NCBI GenBank assembly: GCA_007123465.1
Contig: SKLB01000019.1
Coordinates: 1-11,133, forward strand
Origin: Spirochaetales bacterium
Lineage (GTDB): Bacteria > Spirochaetota > Spirochaetia > DSM-27196 > PWMO01
DNA length: 11,133 nucleotides
Direction: 5' to 3'
Part shown: positions 6,193 to 11,133 of the stretch, one piece after another
How positions within the stretch are numbered: the stretch's first letter is position 1
How the letters are laid out: every line of letters starts with the position of its first letter
Notes under the pieces: generated by a model
Seen by the model: the letters and a program-made list of their open reading frames with translations, nothing else
Told to the model about the DNA's origin: nothing
The model's database searches: none
Program-made: the position numbers and the translations under genes

Positions 6193-7830
6193 ATGTCCAA
6201 GGGCTATGTAGTTCTGATTCTTCACGCGCATCTGCCGTTTGTGCGCCATCCCGAACACGACCCGTTTCTGGAAGAGAACTGGCTGTTCGAGGCTATCTCC
6301 GAGACCTACCTGCCCCTGCTGCGCGTCATGGACCGGCTGTACGCCCAAGATGTCCCGTTCAAGTTGAGCGTTTCAATCTCTCCAACCCTGGCCGCGATGC
6401 TGCGCGATGAGCTGTTGCAGAATCGCTACATTGCTCATCTGGAGAAACAGCTGGAACTGGCCGAGAGCGAAGTTCGCCGAACTGCCGATAAGCCGGATTT
6501 CGCGCCGCTGGCGCGGATGTATCGCGATCTCTACCGCGAGAGCTACCGTGATTTTGTTGAGCGCTACGAGAAGGACATCCTGCGCGGGTTTGATCGTTAT
6601 TACAAACTCGGGCGGCTGGAGCTTCTGACCACGGCTGCCAGCCACGCTTTTCTGCCCCTCTATCAGAACTATCCACTGGCAATCAACGCACAGGTGGAGC
6701 TCGCCGCCGATGCGCATCGCAAGGCATTTGGCAAGTCTCCCAGGGGTTTCTGGCTGCCGGAGTGCGGCTACTACCCGGGGATCGAGGAGGTGCTCGAGCG
6801 GCACGGATTCCGCTATTTCTTCTCGGCGGCTCACGGACTGCTGTTTGCGCCCGAGCGTTCACTCGGGGGAGTCTACCAGCCGGTCTCGTGCCCAAACGGG
6901 GTGGCTGCATTCGGGCGTGACCTCTACTCTGCTAACGCTGTCTGGTCGGCCGACGAAGGCTACCCCGGGGACTTCTCGTATCGCGATTTCTACCGCGACA
7001 TCGGCTACGACCTGCCGTTGGATTACATTGGCCCCTATGTTCACCAGGCCGATATCCGCATCCCTACCGGTTTCAAGTACTACGCAGTTACCGGCAAGAC
7101 TAATGACAAGCGCCCCTACCGGCCCGAAGATGCGCGCCGCACGGTTAACGAGCACGCCGAGAACTTCCTTTACATGCAGCAGAAGCTGATTGCCAGGCTG
7201 ACGCCGCTGCTGGATCGGCCGCCGGTGATCTCGTGCCCCTACGACGCCGAGCTGTTCGGGCACTGGTGGTTTGAGGGACCGCTGTGGCTGGAGGAGGTTA
7301 TGCGGAAGATCGCGGACAGCGATCAGCTGGAGATGACCACTGCTTCGAGCTACCTCAAGCGCTATCCGCCGGCACAGATCATGCAACCGGCGTTTTCCAG
7401 CTGGGGCAACAAGGGGTACTCGGAAGTGTGGTTGGACGGTACCAATGACTGGATCTACCGTCACACGCACAAAGTGATCGAGCGCATGACGGAACTGGTC
7501 AGCAGGTTTCCGAACGAGAGCGGGCTCAAGAAGCGCGCGCTCGATCAGGCAGCGCGCGAAGTGCTGCTGAGTCAATGCGCAGACTGGCCCTTCATCATCC
7601 GCGCCGGAACCAACGTTTCCTACGCAGTGCGGCGTATCAAAGAGCATATCAACAATTTCAATACTATCTATGACTCGCTCTGCCGTAGCGCGGTCAGTAC
7701 CGAGTGGTTGACACGGGTTGAGAAGAAGAACCTGATATACCCGGACATCGACTACCGCATGTTTCGCGAAGAAGCTTCTCGGCCGACGTCGATTGCGGTG
7801 CAGACCGCCCAATCGATCCCCAAAGTCTGA
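6193..7830 (+). CDS. GH57 1,4-alpha-glucan branching enzyme
   Basis: This cytoplasmic glycoside hydrolase family 57 enzyme cuts alpha-1,4 glucan chains and rejoins them through alpha-1,6 links, making glycogen-like polymer. The 545-residue product has the usual GH57 opening HAHLPFVRHPE (H11, H13). The nucleophile is E190 in FWLPECGY, and the acid/base aspartate is D351 in PYDAELFGHWWFEG. Both match the motifs of characterised archaeal and bacterial GH57 branching enzymes. GYSEVWLDGTNDWIYRH and the helical C-terminal part (DUF1957 type, about 430-525), with AADWPF-like text CADWPFIIRAG, also fit. The ATG at 6193 has AGGAGA at 6179-6184 with 8-base spacing. A TTG directly before it is in frame but unlikely. 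The pairing with DUF4912 upstream is a recurring arrangement. No other glycogen gene (glgA, glgC, glgP) is in the window. Amylase activity is an alternative, but the residues fit branching better. Confidence 0.93.
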   Translation: MSKGYVVLILHAHLPFVRHPEHDPFLEENWLFEAISETYLPLLRVMDRLYAQDVPFKLSVSISPTLAAMLRDELLQNRYIAHLEKQLELAESEVRRTADKPDFAPLARMYRDLYRESYRDFVERYEKDILRGFDRYYKLGRLELLTTAASHAFLPLYQNYPLAINAQVELAADAHRKAFGKSPRGFWLPECGYYPGIEEVLERHGFRYFFSAAHGLLFAPERSLGGVYQPVSCPNGVAAFGRDLYSANAVWSADEGYPGDFSYRDFYRDIGYDLPLDYIGPYVHQADIRIPTGFKYYAVTGKTNDKRPYRPEDARRTVNEHAENFLYMQQKLIARLTPLLDRPPVISCPYDAELFGHWWFEGPLWLEEVMRKIADSDQLEMTTASSYLKRYPPAQIMQPAFSSWGNKGYSEVWLDGTNDWIYRHTHKVIERMTELVSRFPNESGLKKRALDQAAREVLLSQCADWPFIIRAGTNVSYAVRRIKEHINNFNTIYDSLCRSAVSTEWLTRVEKKNLIYPDIDYRMFREEASRPTSIAVQTAQSIPKV

Positions 7831-7836
7831 TCAGAC
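7825..7836. repeat. 12-base perfect palindrome over the GH57 stop codon
   Basis: GTCTGATCAGAC reads the same on both strands and includes the TGA stop at 7828-7830. It is too short a stem for a terminator and has no T-run behind it. It could be a protein-binding site or chance. Confidence 0.4.
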
Positions 7837-7844
7837 GCCCTACT

Positions 7845-7862
7845 ACTACACAAAATTGTAGT
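7845..7862 (+). other. Weak AT-rich inverted repeat behind the GH57 gene
   Basis: ACTACA (7845-7850) and TGTAGT (7857-7862) can pair around a 6-base loop CAAAAT. The stem has only two G-C pairs and the downstream bases (CTTATCTC) are not a clean T-tract, so this is at best a poor intrinsic terminator. It is listed because it is the only stem in the gap after the GH57 gene. The rest of 7837-7910 is AT-rich and might also assist the promoter at 7911. Confidence 0.3.
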
Positions 7863-7910
7863 CTTATCTCAAAAGTTGATAAATTCATCGCGTTTATTCT
7901 GTCTACATTG

Positions 7911-7938
7911 TTGACAAGCAGCCGAGATGACATAGAAT
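7911..7938 (+). promoter_or_regulatory. Sigma-70 promoter of the mraZ/dcw cluster
   Basis: The -35 box TTGACA (7911-7916) is perfect, and after 16 bases comes TAGAAT (7933-7938), five of six matches to the -10 consensus. Transcription should start near 7945, giving a leader of about 48 bases before the mraZ ATG at 7993. The preceding 70 bases are AT-rich, as often seen upstream of strong promoters. This is the clearest promoter in the window and probably drives mraZ through mraY and beyond. Confidence 0.8.
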
Positions 7939-7949
7939 GGGTTCTGCAG

Positions 7950-7994
7950 TGGAGAAAAGTGGTAGAACAGGGTAAAAAGTGGTGGTTAAGGGAT
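7950..7994 (+). promoter_or_regulatory. Phased repeat array, probable MraZ operator
   Basis: Five boxes occur at an exact 10-base period: TGGAG (7950), TGGTA (7960), GGGTA (7970), TGGTG (7980) and GGGAT (7990). E. coli MraZ binds direct TGGGN repeats with 5-base spacers, which is also a 10-base period. Mycoplasma MraZ uses AAAGTG-type repeats, and AAAGTGG appears here at 7956 and 7976. The array therefore fits a self-regulatory MraZ operator. It lies downstream of the expected transcription start, and the last box overlaps the AAGGG and ATG of mraZ. An extra TGGGT at 7938-7942 overlaps the -10 box but is out of phase by two bases. Binding is inferred. Confidence 0.75.
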
Positions 7995-8433
7995 GCTGAC
8001 CGGGCAGTTTCAGAACGCGCTGGACGACAAAGGGAGGCTGCTCATTCCATCCCGTATCCGTGCAGAGATTAGCGGCAACGTTCTGGTAATCACGCGTGGA
8101 CTCGACCGCTGTCTCTGGTTGTTTCCGCCGGAGCACTGGCGTGCGCTTTCGGATAGCCTGATGGGGGCGGCTTCGCCGTTCACCCGGCGGGCGCGTCTGC
8201 TGCAGCGCAGAATCATCGCGCCGGCGCAGGAGGTAGAGCTTGATAAGGCCGGTAGAGTCAACATTCCGCAGGCGCTGCAGTCTGCCGCTGGATTGCAGCG
8301 CGAGTGTGTGATTCTCGGTATCAAGAAGTACGTAGAGATTTGGGACGTCGACGAATACGACGCCTATCTGAGTGAGAGTGAGGAGGAGTTCCAGGAGGCT
8401 GCTGAAGAACTGGGAGGACTCGTTTCTTTCTAG
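7993..8433 (+). CDS. mraZ: Transcriptional regulator MraZ
   Basis: MraZ is a ring-forming DNA-binding protein of the AbrB-like swapped-hairpin fold that controls its own division/cell-wall cluster. The 146-residue product is close to the E. coli protein (152). It has the two tandem MraZ domains, each with the DxxxR motif: D11-D-K-G-R15 in NALDDKGRLLIPSR and D84-K-A-G-R88 in ELDKAGRVNIP. RRIIAPAQEVELD and KYVEIWD are also typical. The acidic C-terminus (SESEEEFQEAAEEL) is helical. ATG 7993 is the only possible start, since an in-frame TAA lies at 7987-7989. The ribosome site is unusual: AAGGG abuts the ATG, so GGTGG at 7981-7985 is the likelier one. That places the site inside the operator array and would let MraZ binding and translation signals share bases. 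It is the first gene of the cluster, 9 bases before rsmH. Confidence 0.95.
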   Translation: MLTGQFQNALDDKGRLLIPSRIRAEISGNVLVITRGLDRCLWLFPPEHWRALSDSLMGAASPFTRRARLLQRRIIAPAQEVELDKAGRVNIPQALQSAAGLQRECVILGIKKYVEIWDVDEYDAYLSESEEEFQEAAEELGGLVSF

Positions 8434-8442
8434 GGTGGCACA

Positions 8443-9381
8443 ATGAGCGAACTGATACATGTGCCGGTGATGCCGCAACAGGTGCTCGGGTATCTGGCTC
8501 CGGCGCAAAACCGGGGACTGATCGTAGACGCCACACTGGGGGAAGGGGGGCATTCAGCGCTTTTCCTCGAGAATTCACCTCACGTACATCTGGTTGGACT
8601 GGATGCTGATGCAACCATGTTGGAGCGGGCCGCTGTGCGGCTCGCTCCGTACAGCGGCAGATATTCGTTGCATCACGTCTGGTTTGACGACTATTTTGCG
8701 TCGTATTCCCAGGAGCAGGAGCGACCGGTGACGGTGCTCTTTGACCTTGGGATCTCGATGTACCATTTTCGGCAGTCCGGGAGGGGCTTTACGTTTCGTG
8801 AGCAGGAGCGCTTGGACATGCGGTTGAATCCCTCGGCGCAGACGTCGGCCGCCACTATCGTCAACACCTCAAGCGAGCGGCAACTTGCCGATCTGATCTT
8901 CCAGCTGGGCGAGGAACGCTACTCACGCCGCATAGCGGCGGCCATTGTGCGCCGCCGTCATCAGGCGCCGATCGAGACCGCCGCTGATCTGGCCGATATT
9001 GTCAACCGTTGCGCTCCGCCGGCCTATCGCCACGGGCGCATTCATCCGGCTACCAGGACGTTTCAGGCCCTGCGTATCGCGGTAAACGCCGAGCTCGATC
9101 GGTTGGCGCGTGCGCTGGAGGCGGCAATCGATGTCCTGGCGGTCGGCGGGAGGCTGGGAGTGATTTCCTTCCATTCGCTTGAAGACCGAATCGTGAAGCA
9201 TGCCTTCCGCGAGCGCAAGAATCGCTCGATCAGCGCCTCGCAGGCGCCGATGAGTAGTAGTGAGCGGGTGCAGGTTCTCACCAAGAAGCCGCTGGTAGCC
9301 GACCAGGATGAATGTCAGCGGAATCCTGCGGCCCGCAGCGCCAAATTCCGGGTACTCGAGAAGACCGAAGGGGTGTCGTGA
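8443..9381 (+). CDS. rsmH: 16S rRNA (cytosine-1402-N4)-methyltransferase RsmH
   Basis: RsmH (MraW) adds the N4 methyl group to C1402 of 16S rRNA in the ribosomal P site, using SAM. The 312-residue product matches the family length and motifs: HVPVMPQQVL (6-15), DATLGEGGHS (29-38, SAM motif I), GLDADATML (52-60), FDLGIS (100-105), GRGFTF with LDMRLNP, GEERYSRRIAAAIV, HPATRTFQALRIAVN (from 201), and RLGVISFHSLEDRIVK. NPAARSAKFRVLEK closes the protein. The stretch after DLGIS reads MYHFR where the E. coli protein has SPQLD, a local divergence near the active site. The ATG has GGGTGG at 8433-8438 with short spacing. Its stop abuts the GTG of the next gene. Position second in the dcw cluster, after mraZ, is the usual one. 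Confidence 0.96.
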   Translation: MSELIHVPVMPQQVLGYLAPAQNRGLIVDATLGEGGHSALFLENSPHVHLVGLDADATMLERAAVRLAPYSGRYSLHHVWFDDYFASYSQEQERPVTVLFDLGISMYHFRQSGRGFTFREQERLDMRLNPSAQTSAATIVNTSSERQLADLIFQLGEERYSRRIAAAIVRRRHQAPIETAADLADIVNRCAPPAYRHGRIHPATRTFQALRIAVNAELDRLARALEAAIDVLAVGGRLGVISFHSLEDRIVKHAFRERKNRSISASQAPMSSSERVQVLTKKPLVADQDECQRNPAARSAKFRVLEKTEGVS

Positions 9382-9657
9382 GTGAAACGCTACCTGGTTG
9401 TGCTGATCGCGTTGCTTTTCCCAATTCTGCTTTTTGCCAACACGTGGCAGGCGTTTCGCTTTGAAATGCTCTCGCGTGAGGTGTCACGCCTGGAGCAGCA
9501 GCAGCACGACCTCATTGAAGCAAACAAACGCTACGTCGCAACCCTTTCGGTACTTCGGTCGCCCTCGCGCATCCGCGAAATCGCTGCAGAACAGCTCGAG
9601 CTCGAACGCGTGGATGCCACACGCGTTTTCACCATCCACCTGGAGTCGAGGAGATAG
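9382..9657 (+). CDS. ftsL: FtsL-like cell division protein
   Basis: This 91-residue bitopic membrane protein has a short basic cytoplasmic start (MKRY), one membrane segment (about residues 4-20) and a periplasmic coiled coil (about 28-55, with LSREVSRLEQQQHDLIEANKRYV). It then has SPSRIREIAAEQLELER, a tail typical of FtsL/DivIC proteins, where the segment after the coil contacts division partners. FtsL diverges strongly in sequence, so the call rests on topology, length and position between rsmH and murF. FtsL links FtsB/FtsQ to the septal peptidoglycan synthase at the division site. The start is GTG at 9382, directly after the rsmH TGA with no gap; GAAGGGG (9367-9373) is the ribosome site. 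Stop-start abutment suggests coupled translation. The usual next genes ftsI and murE are absent. Confidence 0.8.
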   Translation: MKRYLVVLIALLFPILLFANTWQAFRFEMLSREVSRLEQQQHDLIEANKRYVATLSVLRSPSRIREIAAEQLELERVDATRVFTIHLESRR

Positions 9658-9658
9658 C

Positions 9659-11053
9659 ATGGGTTCTGCTCCGCTGCTGTTCGACGCACGCGAGGCCGCC
9701 GCAGTTCTTTCTGCCCGCCTGCACGGCGCAGAGGGCGCCAGGATCAACGCGGTTGCGGTGGACTCGCGCGCGGTTACAGCGGGAGCGCTGTTTGTTGCGC
9801 TGCCCGGTGAACGCACCGACGGCCACCGTTTTGTAGCAGACGCGTTGGCTGCCGGCGCCGCTGCTGTGCTGATCTCAAATCAGGGTTCCGGCGGGCTGAT
9901 GCCCCCAATCGAGACGCTGGCGGCAGACTATCCGCTGGCGGCAATTCTTACGGTCAGCGACACGCTGGCGGGACTGCAGATGCTGGCTGCCGAACATCGT
10001 TCTCGCATGCAGGAACTGAGCGTGATCGGGATTACCGGCAGTAACGGCAAGACAACAACCAAGGAGCTGGTCGGGGCGGTGGTATCGCGTCACGCACCGA
10101 CGCTGGTAAGCCGCGGTAACCTTAACTCCGACATCGGGTTGCCGTTGTCGGTTTTCGATATCACGCCGCAGCATCGCTACGCGGTGCTGGAGATGGGTAT
10201 GAACCGCGTCGGCGAGATGCGCCAGTTGGCTGCGATCGCACGGCCTGATATCGCGCTTATTACCAACATCGGGACTGCCCACATCGGCAATATCGGCTCG
10301 ATCTCGAAGATCATCAACGAAAAAAGATCAATCTGTGCCGAATTCAACGGAAACCAGCGACTGCTGATCTGGGAGGATGAATCCCACTTTGAGCAGCTCG
10401 CCGAAGGCGTAGACGGCGAGGTTCTGCCCTACGGCCCTCGCTCCACCGACGGGTGGCAGGGGCACCGCAGTGGTGGGCTCGAAGGATCAACGCTGTTGTG
10501 GCGCGGGCACTCGATCAGACTGGCACTGCCGGGTGAGCACAGCGTGCGCAACGCTCTGGCGGCAATTCACCTCGGCGTGATTCTGGAGGTAGACGAGCAC
10601 GCTGTTGTTGATGCAATTGAGTCTGTGCGACCGCTGTTCGGCCGCGGCCAGATCGTCCACGGTGAGGTTACCGCAATTGTGGACTGCTACAACGCCAATC
10701 CGGAGTCCGTGCGGCAGGCGCTGGACTTTGCCGTATCGTTGAAGACCAACGGCAAGCGTATTGCGGTGCTCGGTGCAATGAAGGAGCTCGGCGAACACGC
10801 CCCCGACGCGCATCGCGCCATACTGGCGTCCGCGCTGCAATCGGATTTTGATGCAGTGCTGCTGCTGGGGCAGGAGTTTGCTCCCGCGGCGCTGGCAAGC
10901 GATGACCAGCGGCTGAACTACTGCAGTTCGTTCGAAGAGTTGGTTCAGGCGCTGTGCGCACTGACAACTTCCGGTGATCTGGTGCTGATCAAGGGAAGCC
11001 GCAGTCTCGAACTTGAACGGCTTGTGCCGTACATCACCGCCAAAGAGGAGTAG
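9659..11053 (+). CDS. murF: UDP-MurNAc-tripeptide--D-alanyl-D-alanine ligase MurF
   Basis: MurF is the cytoplasmic ATP-dependent ligase that adds D-Ala-D-Ala to the UDP-MurNAc-tripeptide, the last step of the soluble peptidoglycan precursor. The 464-residue product fits the family (about 450-470). The N-terminal substrate domain has VDSRAV (DSR 35-37) with LFVALPGERTDGHRFV. The ATPase domain has the P-loop GITGSNGKTTTKE (124-136), then NLNSDIGLPL, EMGMNRVGEM and TNIGTAHIGNIGS. GEHSVRNALAAI, YNANP (344-348) and KGSRSLELERL (445-455) belong to the C-terminal domain. One family position is odd: the usual GDM of the VLGDMxELG motif is GAM (372-374). The ATG at 9659 is preceded by GAGGAGA (9648-9654). 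The frame is open much further upstream (to 9434), but that overlaps ftsL and the family start fits here. The third residue of the tripeptide cannot be read from this sequence. Confidence 0.95.
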   Translation: MGSAPLLFDAREAAAVLSARLHGAEGARINAVAVDSRAVTAGALFVALPGERTDGHRFVADALAAGAAAVLISNQGSGGLMPPIETLAADYPLAAILTVSDTLAGLQMLAAEHRSRMQELSVIGITGSNGKTTTKELVGAVVSRHAPTLVSRGNLNSDIGLPLSVFDITPQHRYAVLEMGMNRVGEMRQLAAIARPDIALITNIGTAHIGNIGSISKIINEKRSICAEFNGNQRLLIWEDESHFEQLAEGVDGEVLPYGPRSTDGWQGHRSGGLEGSTLLWRGHSIRLALPGEHSVRNALAAIHLGVILEVDEHAVVDAIESVRPLFGRGQIVHGEVTAIVDCYNANPESVRQALDFAVSLKTNGKRIAVLGAMKELGEHAPDAHRAILASALQSDFDAVLLLGQEFAPAALASDDQRLNYCSSFEELVQALCALTTSGDLVLIKGSRSLELERLVPYITAKEE

Positions 11054-11056
11054 GCC

Positions 11057-11133
11057 ATGTTCTACGAATTCCTGTTTCCGTTGGTGCGCTACTTCACGCC
11101 GTTCAACGTCTTTCAGTACATCACGTTTCGTGC
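11057..11133 (+). CDS. mraY: MraY, N-terminal part only
   Basis: The last bases encode 25 codons of phospho-N-acetylmuramoyl-pentapeptide transferase, the integral membrane enzyme that moves the MurF product onto undecaprenyl phosphate to make lipid I. The visible text MFYEFLFPLVRYFTPFNVF followed by QYITFRA matches the MraY opening; E. coli MraY has FNVFSYLTFRA at the same place. The start has AGAGGAG at 11044-11050 and lies 3 bases after the murF stop. murF-mraY is the classic dcw order. The gene continues beyond the window, so no catalytic residue is visible. Confidence 0.9.
   Translation, partial: MFYEFLFPLVRYFTPFNVFQYITFR

Noticed and set aside
6859..7812. A 317-codon open frame on the - strand inside the GH57 gene
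   Set aside because: It lies fully within a gene whose catalytic motifs are intact on the other strand; it looks like a codon-bias shadow.
7845..7862. Intrinsic terminator after the GH57 gene
   Set aside because: The stem is six base pairs, AT-rich and lacks a T-tract, so I list it only as a weak inverted repeat.
7876..7900. A second promoter with TTGATA and TATTCT ahead of mraZ
   Set aside because: The spacing is only 13 bases, too short for sigma-70; the TTGACA/TAGAAT pair nearby is much better.
9434..9658. Upstream extension of murF by 75 codons
   Set aside because: It overlaps the FtsL-like gene in another frame, while the ATG at 9659 has a ribosome site and gives a normal MurF N-terminus.

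Overview
The window is a gene-dense, GC-rich bacterial chromosome segment with every supported gene on the + strand. It holds eleven complete coding regions and the ends of two more. The layout suggests a free-living spirochaete of the Spirochaetaceae. This is an inference from three things: a division/cell-wall cluster that runs mraZ-rsmH-ftsL-murF-mraY with no ftsI or murE in between, an envelope gene pair directly behind recN, and overall composition. No rRNA or marker gene settles the taxonomy.

Region 1 (1-5365) looks like one co-directional unit. It begins with the last codons of a probable NAD kinase, which overlap the start of recN (DNA double-strand break repair SMC-like ATPase). A 269-residue helical protein of unknown function follows. 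Then come two tightly spaced genes for exported proteins: a propeller-like protein with a signal sequence, and a LytM/M23-fold protein in which the zinc-binding residues are replaced, so it is probably not a peptidase. The unit ends with a SAM-dependent methyltransferase that carries an N-terminal four-cysteine zinc ribbon.

Region 2 (about 5387-7830) is a two-gene carbohydrate module: a DUF4912 protein with a Rho-N-like N-terminus, then a GH57 1,4-alpha-glucan branching enzyme with both catalytic residues in place. A good sigma-70-type promoter lies so close to the DUF4912 start codon that the mRNA may be leaderless.

Region 3 (7831-11133) is the start of the dcw cluster. The 162-base gap before mraZ is AT-rich. 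It contains a strong-looking promoter (TTGACA, 16 bases, TAGAAT) and then an array of five TGG/GGG boxes at an exact 10-base period, which fits an MraZ autoregulatory operator. The array runs into the mraZ start codon. After it come mraZ, rsmH, a GTG-started FtsL-like gene, murF, and the first 25 codons of mraY, with tiny gaps (5-10 bases) or directly abutting stop and start codons, so they are almost certainly co-transcribed.

The points most worth following up are the inactive-looking LytM protein with its propeller partner, the phased operator array ahead of mraZ, the DUF4912/GH57 pair with its possible leaderless start, and the uncharacterised 269-residue protein. I saw no mobile element, CRISPR array, tRNA or rRNA gene, and no strong intrinsic terminator. 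The only non-coding gap above 100 bases is the one before mraZ.
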